A stretch of 64,000 nt of DNA from Bradysia coprophila. Its lineage: Eukaryota; Arthropoda; Insecta; Diptera; Sciaridae. The translations under genes and the position numbers were made by a program. The DNA is taken from positions 1,178,001 to 1,242,000 of the forward strand of contig NW_023504014.1 in NCBI RefSeq assembly GCF_014529535.1, read 5' to 3'. Positions 34,094 to 47,300 of this stretch are shown here, piece after piece (position 1 is the stretch's first letter; each line of letters opens with the position of its first letter). The notes beneath the pieces were generated by a model. That model worked only from the letters and a program-made list of their open reading frames with translations, made no database searches and was not told where the DNA came from.

Positions 34094-34733
34094 AGAGAAG
34101 AAAACATAAATTGAGATTTCCTTTCGAGTAGGCATCATAGAGGCGGAAACCCAAATCTAAGATTCCTTGTTTCCCTTTCCCAAGTACTTCTCCTTCAAGC
34201 ACTTTCCATGATGCCAAATATTCTCATCGTGGAGAATCGATGGACCGATCACCGATCTATTCTATGGAGATGAATATTAAGCTTGCAGTGGTTCGTGACT
34301 ACTCGCCGTCGTTCCGATATAGTCACTTTCAGAATCTCATCGTTACTTGATTTTGTGCTTCTCTCTCAGACAAGCCTGATAATTGAATGTTAATTCCCTT
34401 GACTGTAAGTCAGGGTCTTATGCCGGAAAATACCCTAGAATGTTTGTATACCAAAGGTTGTATGAAATGTTATGAAAAACGGAATTGTTTGTCCCAATAT
34501 TTTGCTTGTATACACGATAACTTGAGTAATTATCAACCAATTACCAATTTTATTTTTTTAATCGACGCAGAATTGAATTCCTGAGGTTAAGTTCGAAGAT
34601 GGGATATGTGGGATTAAGGATCTGAAAGTTATTCCAGAAAAACAGTATTTTCCACTGTTGGAAAATTCAATCGAAAAAGATTACTTTGATGAAATTTGAT
34701 TTTGTTGGTTATATTAGTTATCGCGCATGTTAG
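34094..34733. other. intergenic, nothing recognised
   Basis: No supported feature between the GBA 3' end and the 19-bp satellite. Confidence 0.4.
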
Positions 34734-35391
34734 TTGGCTATCACGGTGATAGTCAGCTATCACGGTGATAGTCAGCTATCACGGTGATAGTCAGCTATCA
34801 CGGTGATAGTCAGCTATCACGGTGATAGTCAGCTATCACGGTGATAGTCAGCTATCACGGTGATAGTCAGCTATCACGGTGATAGTCAGCTATCACGGTG
34901 ATAGTCAGCTATCACGGTGACAGTCAGCTAACACGGTGATAGTCAGCTATCACGGTGACAGTCAGCTAACACGGTGATAGTCAGCTATCACGGTGATAGT
35001 CAGCTATCACGGTGATAGTCAGCTATCACGGTGATAGTCAGCTATCACGGTGATAGTCAGCTATCACGGTGACAGTCAGCTAACACGGTGATAGTCAGCT
35101 ATCACGGTGATAGTCAGCTATCACGGTGACAGTCAGCTATCACGGTGATAGTCAGCTATCACGGTGATAGTCAGCTATCACGGTGATAGTCAGCTATCAC
35201 GGTGATAGTCAGCTATCACGGTGATAGTCAGCTATCACGGTGATAGTCAGCTATCACGGTGATAGTCAGCTATCACGGTGATAGTCAGCTATCACGGTGA
35301 TAGTCAGCTATCACGGTTATAGTCAGCTATCACGGTTATAGTCAGCTATCACTCATGATAGTTTTCTACAACGGTGATAGTCAGCTATTAC
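34734..35391. repeat. 19-bp satellite with palindromic core, ~34 units
   Basis: Tandem copies of TATCACGGTGATAGTCAGC. The core CTATCAC-G-GTGATAG is a perfect 7-bp inverted repeat around a single base, so 15 of every 19 bases can fold back. Units are nearly identical; the recurring variants are GTGACAGTC and GCTAACACG, which tend to occur together. The last units (from about 35320) degrade through GGTTATAG and ACTCATGATAG. Confidence 0.95.
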
Positions 35392-35577
35392 AGGCAAAAT
35401 TAGCATATTTCACGCCATGACATAAAATATTTATAAAATTTTATGAAAAACCAATTTCTGAATCGTTACTCAAATGTATGGAATGACACTAAAAAAACAA
35501 TCAAACAATCATGATTAAAGGTTTTGTGAATGTAGAAAGTACCGGGGGGTACATAAGTGTAAGGGAAGAACGACTGC

Positions 35578-35662
35578 TAGGAATTTCGCGCCGCGCCTTA
35601 TATTTTGTATAAGGAAAATGTCACTTTGTGGGTTATTGTGAATGACACGGCGCGAAATTCCT
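35578..35662. mobile_element. 85-bp inverted-repeat MITE
   Basis: Ends TAGGAATTTCGCGCCG and CGGCGCGAAATTCCT mirror each other around a loop of about 50 bp. Confidence 0.55.
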
Positions 35663-35745
35663 CAACACCGGAAGAACGTCTACCGTCCTATTTTATATTG
35701 TACCAAAGTGAAAGAGTCCTCTAATCGTTCCAAATTCGCATCTTT

Positions 35746-36787
35746 AGACCCGTACGAAGTACTGGGGTCTTATAGGTTTACGCATACGTTTGTAACACGT
35801 CGAATTAGACTCCCTGAGTAAGGGGAAACCTATTGTGGTTGTCTAGAGATGCCAAATCCGCGAAAAAAAAATGTCCGTCTGTCCGTCTGTCTGTCTGCAC
35901 GATAACTTGAGTAAAACGCATCCGATTTTGAAAATTCTTTTTTTTTGCCGTTTGGTAATGTCAAAAGACAGGCTAAGTTCGAAGATGAGTGATTTTGGAT
36001 CGACCCCTCCCGAGCTGTGGCCCAATAAGTGCTTTACGGTTTTTCGAAGATATCTCCGGACATTCAAACGTTACACTTGTAACTGATACGTCAAATAAAA
36101 GGTATTTACAATACCGATCGACAAAAAAAAAGTTTATGGAAATCGGATGACCGACTCGTGAGTTAGACCCCTTGGTGTGGAACAGGCACAGGGCGGCAAG
36201 CAGTTTTTGCTTGTAGGTCGGCCACATTTGAACATATTTCGTCTGTTTTAGCTTTATTAGATAGGTATTGACCGTACCAATCAGGGAAAAAAATTATTAT
36301 GAAATTATGTTCTCCGGAGCGTGAGCTAGGTCTCTTGGAGTGAGCTCTTATCTGGCTACTCGGAAGTACAGTGAACGTGGTGTATTTTGACAATATCTCG
36401 AGTAAATTTTGACCGAATTTCATGATTTTTTTTGTTTGAAAGGTATTAACGAATGTAAAGCGTCGGTACTATTTCCGGTCTCCTAACAAAATGGCTGCCG
36501 GCGGCCATATTGGATTTTAGTAAAATTGAAGTATCTTGGGGAAAATGGTACTTAGAGAGTTTCTGTTAACATGGAAATAATGTGTTAAGTGTGAGGGGTT
36601 TCAGGGATTCCATATATGGACATCTATATATACCTATATACAGCTATATTGAGCTATATACAGGCATATAGAGCTATATAATAGCATATTCCTCTGTGAA
36701 ATGTTTATTTACAGTGAAATATAGGTAAATATAGCGGTATACAGCTGTTTAAATAGGAATTTATGAAATTTGACTTCGTACGGGGCT
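35746..36787. mobile_element. AGCCCCGTACGAAGT-ended repeat, copy B
   Basis: Ends AGACCCGTACGAAGT and ACTTCGTACGGGGCT. It shares with copy A (23568-24675) the start, GGGGTCTTATAGG or GGGGCTTATAGG, the CCGTCTGTCCGTCTGTC run, and phrases such as AGGCTAAGTTCGAAGATGAG. Overall the copies are strongly diverged. Confidence 0.65.
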
Positions 36788-37833
36788 GTCTATATTGACT
36801 CCGGCAATTTAGTTGTATATGATAACAAGGCAAAGAGTGGATAATGTAAGTGATTTAAAAGGAAGAATAGTTTTTCAGCAGAGAAGAAAATGAAGTAAGA
36901 GAAATGAGGAGTTACACATTAAAGGCTTTTGATACGAATAGGTGTTTCGTACGGGTCGGCGTTAGCTATGTTTTACTTTTGTTTAACAATAAGACTAAAA
37001 CTGAATAATAGACGACTTATACGAGTGGGAAGTTTGCGGGCAGAGCGGAGCGAGGGCCGTAATTCACACGAGTCTCTGTCTATTTATATATTGTTGATTA
37101 AAAATCTGGCCGCAAATTTACAAGAAAATAGAGAACAGAAAAAGTGGTTTTCCAAAAAACTTGTACTCAAGCGAAGGTTTTATATCAGTTATTTGTGATG
37201 TTTCGGAAGATTAACAATGGAAAATAAAATGAAATTGATTAAAAATATATTGAAAAAATTGTCAGTCAAGGGACCTGACCCGCCCAAAAGGTGGGGCCTA
37301 GTTTTTCGATCAGAAAAAATGTTAAATTCGAGTCTGATTAGTTGATCATAGTTGCTAATGGTGTCGGTGAAGCCATCGGTCTACCAGCTGCTTTCTCGTC
37401 TCTTTTGAAGTTCGTCAGATCCGGTATACCGAGCTTGTTAACAAATTCTTCACTATCCGTCTAAATATACAGGATTCAGACTTATTGAGACTATTACCTT
37501 ATCTTAAGAGCACCACTCAAGAATCGCCGAAACCTCTTCCTAGAAAAATCTTGAAAATTCCTATATGGTGGGAATGCGGAAAATCGGTTCCATATCCGCC
37601 ACCGTTAAAGATAGGAAAGACTGCCATACCTTATTTCTGATAATTTCATGGAGAAGAAATCTTCTGAACATCATTTCCTTGCAAAAATTAAATTTAACTC
37701 GCATTTTGAAACTCAACTTTTTTTCTGACAAAAAAGTCCAGTGAAAATGGAAAATTCGGAAAACCAAAGTATGTCAAAAAAAAAAACTTTGGACTTTACT
37801 CTTTCATTTGAGCTACGGCAGGAGGCATGGCGA
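36788..37833. other. intergenic, nothing recognised
   Basis: AT-rich, only short open frames without family motifs. Confidence 0.4.
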
Positions 37834-39278
37834 CAGGGACTAAACTAAGGAACATCGCAGGTGGGAATTTTCCCACCTGCGCCCCTCTAATTCCCACCTG
37901 CGAATCCAGATCTGCCCACAAGAAAAATTACAATTATCTGACTTGAAATAGTCAAATGAATGTAATTTTAATACAAATTTTGCCTGCGGCGCATTGAACC
38001 TAATTGAAAAATGATAATGGCATTGTCGATATCAGTTTTCTATAATCTTTTATCATCATTTAGATGGAGATACAGAATCAAAGTATTTCACATTTGTAGC
38101 TTTCACTTTCCTAAAAACTAAAAAAAATGGAAAGAAAACAGGCATGTAAAAAGTGACACTAAAGGAACTAAATCATTCGAAAGGTTTTGGCCTAGAACTA
38201 TTTTCAGTGAAGTGGCGTATGAAACTCTAAAATGGAGTTATTAACAAAAATGTGAATTTTGTTTCTCATTTATTTCTCTCTGGTGTGTTAACGTAAAAAT
38301 CGGTAGAAATTCTCAAAAAATGTCTGTATGGAGGGTAAACATCCGAGATTTTTTTAGATTTTTTGGACGCCTATTTAACGATGAAAAAATTCAATAATTT
38401 TTTTCCATATGCTAGACAAAATGTGTTACTACCGTTTTTGGTCACTTGATTTGTCTTCATGGAATGTGCCTTACAGTCAAAGGCAGTCAATTTTCAGCAT
38501 AAATTTGCTTCAGCTGTTTTTCAGCTGATCCACACATACAATCAAAACTGGTTTTCCTTGTTCATACGGTTGAAGCTGCTACACGCACGCGCATGATAGT
38601 GGTAAAACCGTATAAAGACGTATAAACGGTTGTTATTGTTTGTATGGATCAGCTGAAAAACAACTGAAGCTAATTTATGCTGAAAATTGACTGCCTTTGA
38701 CTGTATGTAATTTACTCAGATTTTTTAAAATGGCGGAACACAGCCTAATTTAACGAAGAATATTTGAATAAATATTTTTACCTATAAGTAGGGGTCCAAA
38801 AATTCATCAAAAATCACAAATGTTATAGACGTTACTTGAGAATTTTTTCAGTTACATCCATTGAGATATATAAATTATAGACAAAACTCATCCTCATACC
38901 CAAAAACTCACCACTATTGTGATTTTTAGGGCTGATATTCTACCAAAAATACCTTTTAGTCCAGTAAACCGATAATTATCTGTAATTTTCTGGAATTTGA
39001 TTTTTAGGTCATATTGTTCATTTTCTCCATCAGGTATGATCGGCAACTTGACGAGACTTTACATTTTGACATTTTGAATGATTTTTTGGATGCAAGACCC
39101 TAGACTTACGGTCAGGGGAATAATTCCATTTAAATCGTAAAATATATTTACGTCAACGTCCTGAACACATGATATTATTTTTGGATAAAAAATTGTTACT
39201 TTGGCGCCCAAGATTTTGTGTTTAGGCGCCCCTTCGAAAAATTTCCCACCTGCACAGAAATCCTTATTTTAGTCCCTG
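37834..39278. mobile_element. hAT-type element, 1445 bp, CAGGGACTAAA ends
   Basis: Terminal repeats CAGGGACTAAACTAAGGA and the mirror of CAGGGACTAAAATAAGGA, with subterminal GCAGGTGGGAA at both ends, are flanked by an exact 8-bp duplication catggcga (37826-37833 and 39279-39286). A 230-bp MITE is nested at 38474-38703. No transposase frame is present. Confidence 0.87.
38474..38703. mobile_element. Tc1/mariner-type MITE nested in the hAT-type element
   Basis: Ends CAGTCAAAGGCAGTCAATTT and its mirror are each bordered by TA. A half copy of the same family (CAGTCAGAGGCAGTGAAATT) lies at about 43865-43960. Confidence 0.78.
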
Positions 39279-39286
39279 CATGGCGA

Positions 39287-39669
39287 CTTGATAATAATTC
39301 TTCAAACCTACACATCGCATTAAACTCTGAAAGTCTATAATTACTGATGGTCATATTTTCAGACCTTTGTCACAAAATGCAGTATGCAAACTTCACAGGT
39401 GTAGTGTCTACACCTGTTGAGCCAAAAATACTATTTATCGTGAATTCGAACACAGCTGGTACGTTTAATTCTGCCGCCATTAGATCACGGTCAGTGCGTT
39501 TAATGCATTTATTGTGATTGTCGAAATCGAATTCTCTCGCGTGTCGCAACTGTCAAAGTTAATGTTTTTCTTTTACATTTTGATACATGTGCACATCGGT
39601 CGACTAGTTTAGTTAACCAAACGATTTAAGTGCACAATTTAACATAGTATCCAATAACAAACAGTAACA
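39287..39669. other. upstream region of Pescadillo
   Basis: Presumed promoter and 5' UTR; no specific element is evident. Confidence 0.35.
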
Positions 39670-41832
39670 ATGAGGCGTCTAAAGAAGGTAAGAACTAGCT
39701 ACATTCCCATCCCAACTAAATTCATTTCCACCGAAATATTGTAATTGTTGAGGTTATGTTTACAACTACCGAAGAATCCCTTCACGTGTACAGGCTCATT
39801 TATTTCCTTGAATGTTTCAGTATGAATCGGGTGAAGGATCCCAATACATCAGCAGACGACAAGCGTTGAGAAAACTTCAACTGTCCTTGAATGACTTCCG
39901 TCGTCTATGTATTTTGAAAGGAATTTATCCACGCGAACCAAAACACCGACGTAGAGCACAACGAGGTTCTTCAGACATCAAAATCTTGTACCATTCAAAA
40001 GACATCAAGTTTTTGTTGCACGAACCGATTGTCTGGACATTGCGAGACTACAAGGTAATAGCACGGTGCTGATAGTACATGACATGACATGACGTTTGTG
40101 TACATCTGGTCGTAAACGAAATTTTGTGATTTTTAGATTTTCAATCGCCGAACGAATCGCGATCGGGCTGTGCGTGACTTCCGAAACCTGAAACGTCGAT
40201 TGGACGCTTTTCCCGACCTGAAGCTTGATCACATTGTCAAAGAACGTTATCCAACGTTCATCGATGCCATCAAGGATCTGGACGATTGTCTTACGTTGCT
40301 GTTCTTGTTTAGTACATTCCCGTCGCTGAAGTTCGTTCCTCGTGAACAGTCAGCCATGTGCCGACGATTAACAATCGAATTTCTGCACGCCATGATCGCA
40401 TCGAAATCGCTGCGCAAGGTGTTCATTTCGATCAAAGGATATTACTTCCAGGCCGACATCAAAGGGCAAAAGGTTACATGGATCGTGCCGCATTACTATC
40501 CGTTCCAACCGCAATCCAAATCCGACGTTGATTTCAAAGTTATGTCCATTTTCGTGGAATTCTACACGATTATGTTGGGCTTCGTGAATTTCCGGTTGTA
40601 CCATTCGTTGAATCTGACGTATCCGCCTCAATTCCCGAAACAAATTGGCCAAGACGACAATGCCGATCTTTCCAATGAACACGAATTTGTATCGGAAAGG
40701 ATAGCTGCGCTCAACATCGATCTACTGAAAACCGATCCGACGGCTCAGGATGAAGAAGAAGAGGAGCTGGACATTGACCTACTTGCGTCCGATGCCGATT
40801 CCGAAAAAATCAAAAAACTCAAACAGGAAGCCGTCGAAGTGAAAAAACTCAAAACTCTGTTCAAAGGACTAAAATTCTTCATCAATCGAGAAGTGCCCCG
40901 TGAACCATTGGTGCTGATTATTCGTTCGTTCGGCGGTAAAGTATCTTGGGACAAGGGTTTATTCGCTGGAGCTACTTTCGACGAGACCGACGAGACAATC
41001 ACTCATCAGATCGTCGACCGACCACAGGTTTCCAAGCAGTATATGTCCAGGGATTACATTCAACCGCAGTATGTCTTCGATTGTGTGAATCAGATGACGT
41101 TGTTGCCGGTAAACAAATATTTCATCGGAGCCGTACTACCAGCACATTTGTCACCGTTCGTCGATCCGAATCGTGAAGAGATTTATATTCCACCAGAGGA
41201 AAAGGCGTTGCGCGATCCATCGTTGATTGAGACCCATGGTAAGGTTTTGGTTCAAATTCATTTTTCTTTCGATTCAATTCTAACGTTCTACTCGTTCCGC
41301 AGAACAAAGCGATGATACAGATGACGAAAAAGAGCCTCAACCAAAATCCGATGATGAAGAAGACATCCCCGAACCGGAACGTGATGCACAGTTGGAAGAA
41401 GCTTTCAAATTGGAACGACAAGATGACTCCGATGAAAGTGATGACGAGGACGAAGATGACGACGAAGAAACCAGAGAAAAGAAGAAAAAGCGTCGAGAAG
41501 AGGTAAACTAAAATCACAAATTTCAACAGCCAGAAACGCTCAAAAATGATTTTTCAATTTTTCAGAAAAAGAAAATGGCCGTCACGGCTGGAAAGTTGCA
41601 TAAGGAGAACACCCGGGCGTTGAAAAAAGTAGAAACAGAGGAGCACCGATTGAAGGCGCGAATGGTGAAGCCACGACACAGAAATCTGTTCCGGAAATTA
41701 ATCAAAGAGAAGCAGGAAAAGCAGAAGGAACATTGGTTGTTGGACAAGAAACGAAAGCGATTCAATGCTGCGGAAAAAGAGACGAAGAAGAAGCGCAAAA
41801 TCGAGGAACGGCAAAAGAATTTAAAGTCGTAA
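39670..41832 (+). CDS. pes: Pescadillo (PES1/Nop7 homologue), 5 exons
   Basis: A nucleolar protein of the PeBoW complex (PES1-BOP1-WDR12), needed for processing of the 27S/32S pre-rRNA and 60S subunit assembly. Exons: 39670-39687, 39821-40054, 40137-41238, 41303-41502, 41566-41832, giving 606 aa (human 588). The first exon codes only MRRLKK. Signatures: [20 protein letters not shown] with [50 protein letters not shown], then a BRCT domain at about residues 325-415 ([45 protein letters not shown]). An acidic stretch and a highly basic coiled-coil-like C-terminus follow. AATAAA is at 42006, only about 30 nt before a transposon-like repeat begins. Confidence 0.96.
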
Positions 41833-42005
41833 ATGTTTTGTCTGCAGCTTCTCCCTTTACGATTAAAATTTGTTAAGACTCTAAACGATTCGCAGCGTTT
41901 TTCTTCACTTCCGAGCTTCTAAAGGCTACGGTTATTGCCCAAGTCAACCCTAAATTTAGAATCACTGTCTTGGATGACTGAATCCATATGTCTTCAGCTA
42001 AATCC

Positions 42006-42011
42006 AATAAA
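42006..42011 (+). terminator. polyadenylation signal of Pescadillo
   Basis: AATAAA 174 nt after the stop codon; the composite repeat copy 2 starts about 28 nt downstream, so the cleavage region may lie at the junction. Confidence 0.6.
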
Positions 42012-42038
42012 CGAAGAAATACAAACAAGTTATTGAAT

Positions 42039-43648
42039 CCCAACAAAAATCTCTTCGAGAAAAGTGTGACGCAGTCTTTGAAGTACAATTTCTAAAATGA
42101 ATGATATCGCTAGAGTTGACGCTTTCAGCTTCGTTAGGCAAAAATTAAATTTTACACCCAATTAGTTCAAACAAGCTGGCTTAGGTTTTCTCATCATCTG
42201 CCAAATAATTTTTACCAAAAAAAATTTGACTGGAAACAACCAAAATTTTACCAAAAAAATCTGCGTCGCATGTGGCAGATAAATTTTCTTGCTGGTCTGT
42301 TCCTGAACATTTGCCACTTTGCGACGCAGATTTTTTTGGTAAAATTTTGGTTGTTTCCAGCCAAATTTTTTTTTGGTAAAAATTATTTGGCAGATGATGA
42401 GAAAAACTAAGCCAGACTGCGTCACACTTTTCTCGAAGAGATTTTTGTTGGGATATCAGTCGTTTTAGAACACTGCTTTTTATAACAGTTTATAACAGAA
42501 ATTCGGAAATTTCGCGAAATTTGAAAATTTGACGAAATTCGAAAATTTAACGAAAATCGAAAATTTAACGAAATTTGAAAATTTGACGAAATTCGAAAAT
42601 TTGACGAAAATCGAAAATTTGACGAAATTTGAAAATTTGACGAAAATCAAAAATTTGACGAAAATCAAACATTTGACGAAATTCGAAAATTTGACGAAAA
42701 TCGAAAATTTGACGAAATTCGAAAATTTGACGAAATTCGACGAAATTCGAAAATTTGACGAAATTTGAAAATTTGACGAAGAAAGTAATTCTCTATCTGC
42801 CACCATTCAAGAAATATCTTTAAAACCCCAATTGACCCACCCATTTCCAACTTTCGACATTTTTCACAAATGCCCTTCTTTTCTACTCGTAAAACTCTGA
42901 GACTTTGCCGAAGAAAGTAATTCTCTATCTCTCATAACCCAAAAAAATATTAGTCCTTTCATCCTACGCTCGAGTAGCTCAAAATTTGGTCACTCTAATC
43001 ACTCTAGCTCAAACGAATCTGCCCCGATTTTTTTATTTATTTTTTTGTTCGAATCGTGTTACGAATACCTTTCATTTGATGGGTCGCACGCCTCTGTAGG
43101 TTTCAATACAGCTAAGCTACAGCCGAAAACTCGTTCCCGACCCTCGAAAACCACACTCAGAAACCACTTCGAGGCCAATAAAACAAAATTCTGGTTTTTC
43201 CTGGGGTAATGGCGTATCACAATTTCATTTTTATGCCCACCCTGAGGTTCCTGCAAAATTTCAAGGAGATTGGCTGACTAGTTTCCGAGATCGACCGTCG
43301 ATAGATAGACAGATAGACAGATAGATAGACAGATAGATAGAAACATACAGAGTAAGTTGAAAGATTTTGATTGTTTGGAAAACGTTAATTTGGTGTATTT
43401 TCTATCAAAATGACCAACTTGAAAACGATGTATCTCCGGCAATTTTAAACCTACATAGTCGAGTGATAGCTCGTTTTGCTCGTATTTAAAGCGCGAATAA
43501 GATAGAATAGGATTTGTGGTGATACAGGCCAAAGGAAAGAAACTTAAATTCTCGCCTATATATAGTTGCCGCGTCTCAAAAAATTTTCTTCGTTCTTTTT
43601 TTGGAAGTTAGACTGCATCAAGTCCTCCGCTAACGCTCCGGACATGAT
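42039..43648 (+). mobile_element. composite foldback/minisatellite repeat, copy 2
   Basis: Same order of parts as copy 1: foldback head (about 42039-42455, shortened on the right arm), 18-bp minisatellite (about 42500-42780), conserved middle, short GATA/GACA array (about 43300-43342) and tail to CGGACATGAT. Middle and tail are highly similar to copy 1, which suggests recent spread. Confidence 0.8.
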
Positions 43649-44330
43649 CGGAACGACCATCGGAACTGCTAACCTGCCTAGTAGTGTCCAATCGGCCCAA
43701 CTCAGCAAATTCTCTCGAAAATAATTCTTCGACGTTGGTGTGACTAGGAGGAATTAATAAATTCGAAAACATGCACTTTTCCAATGGAGTTTCTTCCAGA
43801 AACACGAACATTACTTGCGAGTACTTTCGAGGCAGATAGGGTCTTACTGGTTAAAAACTCACCTACAGTCAGAGGCAGTGAAATTTCATCATGAATTTGC
43901 TTCAGCTGTTTTTCAGCTGACCCACACATACAAACAACACTTTCATGCTGAAATTAATGAACGAGAAGCAGGAAAAGGAGAAGAAACAGTGCTTTGTATT
44001 CAAGCGAAGCTCAGCATCAACAGTACTTGACCAGCTCATACTGAGGACCATCACAAAACTGAAACGCCTATGAAGCTGGCCCAATAGTTAACACCACAAG
44101 CCGTGTACAGTTTATCGATTTATTTACATTGGACACATTACGAACATCTGCGCTTTCTCAACATGAACAGTAGTAGAATTTTGTTCGAAATCTGTAATCA
44201 AATAAATAACAAAACAAAAGGATGGGTTAACAAAATCAAAATGTACAAAATGTCGCGAATGGTGAAGATGGTTCATGAAAAAAATCATCATTTTGCGATT
44301 AAACAATGACACACTCGAACAGCATCCCAG
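43649..44330. other. intergenic between Pescadillo and Pelota 3' ends
   Basis: Holds a half copy of the mariner-type MITE (about 43865-43960). Otherwise nothing is recognised. Pescadillo and Pelota converge here. Confidence 0.45.
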
Positions 44331-47300
44331 TCACTTATCATCAGCGTCGTCGTCGTCATCATCGTCATCTTCTAATTCGGGCATTGGAAATCTCAGAATG
44401 GCTGCGACACCAGTAAGATGGGACAGCTCTGAAATGAAATGTAGAAATTAGACAAAGAATGCGGTGTCGGTAAATGGGTCAAGACTCAAGCCAAAGCATC
44501 ACACACAGCGGAGGTTAGTTAAAATTCTGCTGAAACGAGTTATAATCGTCGAAAATTCTGATTTTTAAAAGCAAATTCCACGAATGTTGTGAGTGCTTCT
44601 AGTCTATTGGCTCTAAGATTAGCTCTCTCTCCAATTCACAAAATTGTTGGTTTTTAAACTTGAACGGACGTAATTCATAGTCCAAAGCCAATCCGGATAG
44701 CCAAAACTATTCCTACATAGAAAGTAAACCGAAATTTAGCGTAACGCTTCGTCTGACCCTACTACACTCCCTGATCCGTTGGCACGCATTTCAAATCTAC
44801 ACATTTTATGAACGACTGTTGTTATATAAATAACCATCTCGTAATCTTGGCTTCCGTATAAATCATTTTCCTCCGAAAATAGATTCTGTGAACGGCGTTC
44901 CCTTTGATTTTATTTTAGGTCTCACACAACTCATTCATGTTGCAATATGTGCGAGCTAACTGCACCAATAATTCAGAGACAATATTTTGTAGAGAGATTG
45001 AGTTGAAGACAAGAAAAGAAAGAAAAAAAATGAAAAAGAAAAACAAAAGAAAATACTTACGTTCACCGGATATGTGCATGCTAGAAAATATTTTCGCTTC
45101 TCCACCGCTATCCCTCACAGATTCGACCAGGTTTACGTACTCTTTACGAAGGGCCACATTTTGACATCTGGAATTGAGAAACAGATTTGTCATTCCTATA
45201 TGATACCATCCATGATTGTATGGAATTTTGAGTGAAAGCAGTCACGAAATATTGGGCCTACAGAAGGTTACACAAGTATGAATGCAGTTGTTCCGCTGTT
45301 AGCAAATCAGGTTAGTAAGGGAGTTCACGCGCATAAAGGAAAGTTGATAAAGGATGTGAAATTTTCACATTCCAATCGACAGTAAACTAAACGGTGAGTT
45401 TTAGTGAATTATAGCTGTTGATAGAACGCTAACTATTATCTGTTATCCACAGCATCTATAAAATTAGTCGATTACCTCCAGTCATTGTGGTCTAATTTAG
45501 TAAAATGCAGGTCAAAACAAATGAAGTAAAAGATTTTGTATCAAACACTAGACTCATTAAACATGATAGAATTACCAGATTTAGTGATTAGCACACTGTT
45601 CGACACATTGCCGAAGTATTCAATATCGCAACTAATTTAATGGATAGAATCAACGCAGACAGCGCTTTGATAGAATCGTTTCAGTGTCATCTCCAAGTCA
45701 ATACCTATAAGATTTTCGTTACCTTTTTTTGTATCACGAGGCAAGCAGGGCCTATTATTTATGAAATTGGAGCTTCGCGAAATTTGTCAAAATTTCACAA
45801 ATCCAGCAAAATTTCGTTAAAATTCTGAAATTTTGCAGAAAATTCGTTAAATTCGTTTGACGGAAACTTCACAAATATCGTTAAATTTTACAAATAATAT
45901 TCCCTTCGAGGCAGAGTCTAATATTTGAGAATTAATTCTCTAAATTCCCAAAATTCCCAAAAATTCCCAAAAATTCCCTAAATTCCCAAAAATTCCCAAA
46001 AATTTCCAAAAATTCCCAAAAATTCACAAAAATTCCCTAAATTCCCAAAATTCCCTAAAATTCCCAAAAATTCCCTAAATTCCCAAAAATTCCCTAAATT
46101 CCCAAAAATTCCCAAAATTCCCTAAAATTTCAAAAATTCCCAAAAATTCCCAAAAAACACAACAAATATTTCAGAACATATTGAATATAATATATTCAGT
46201 AAATTGAGCTTAAGCGGCATATCGCCAAAACTGGAGGTGATGGTGATAGTGGAACAAGTGGTCTCCGATTTTAAGGAGTGATAGATTCGTCTTCAATTCT
46301 AGAGAATCGTATCTTTCATTTTTTTCGAACATTTTTTTAAATTTTCGGTTAAAGTGTTCAAAGGTGAAAGCATGTCAGAGGGTACCGAAAACCTTTTTGC
46401 GGCTATAACTCAAAAACAATTATTTTAAGAGCAGTCTACACTCCGACCTTCTATGAAAAACATTTTCGATGATAACTTCTTATTAGAATATTTTTTGAAA
46501 AAAGTGGTTTCATCGTTTGGTGCCAAAACATATAAAGTTTCGATAGCCACCAGAATAAACCGCGAGCCTTTTTTAATAAAAGTTTAGTTTTGTTATAAAA
46601 ACTTTTTATATTTTTTTATAGAAATTAATTAAAAAAATCACTGCCATGATGAACTCACGTACGGAACCTCTAAAGAATCGAAATGTGATATGTGATATTA
46701 GGTATCTGTCAGCTGATAGGAATATTTTGTTTGTTAGTGTTGGTTTTTTGGTTATCTCGGTGATCACAATTAAAACAAACTGTCAACAAATAAAACATCT
46801 CAATTTGTTAAGTCACGAAATTGTTTTTTTTTTCAAGCGCGAGATTTTTTGAAAATTGGAGCGGCTTTTTAAACTGAAATTAAGAATTTCAAATTCCACT
46901 TTTCCAATATCAATATACATTTTCAGTGTGTTTTTGATGTGTTCATTGAAATAAAAATAATATGGACTAACGCTCGCGGTTTATTGTCAAGATTGATGCA
47001 GTCTACGCCGAGAAAACTCAAAAGTCCAAAAAATATCACAAAATTACAAATTTTAGGAGTTTTGAGTTTTTTCGCATCAATCTGGACAATTCCAGTGGCT
47101 ATCGAAACCTTATATGTTCTGGCACCAAACGATGAGGCCACTTTTTTCAAAAATAATTCGAATAAAAAGTTATCATTAAAAATGTATTTCATAGGGGGTC
47201 GGAGTGTAGATTGCTCTTAAATTATTGTGGTGTTGTACTAATGTCGGCTTTGGAGAGACCTACAATTAGAGTATACGCCCTGGCTGGTGCGAGTACATCG

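Noticed and set aside
34734-35391. CRISPR array
   Set aside because: Units are contiguous 19-mers with no unique spacers, in a eukaryotic sequence.
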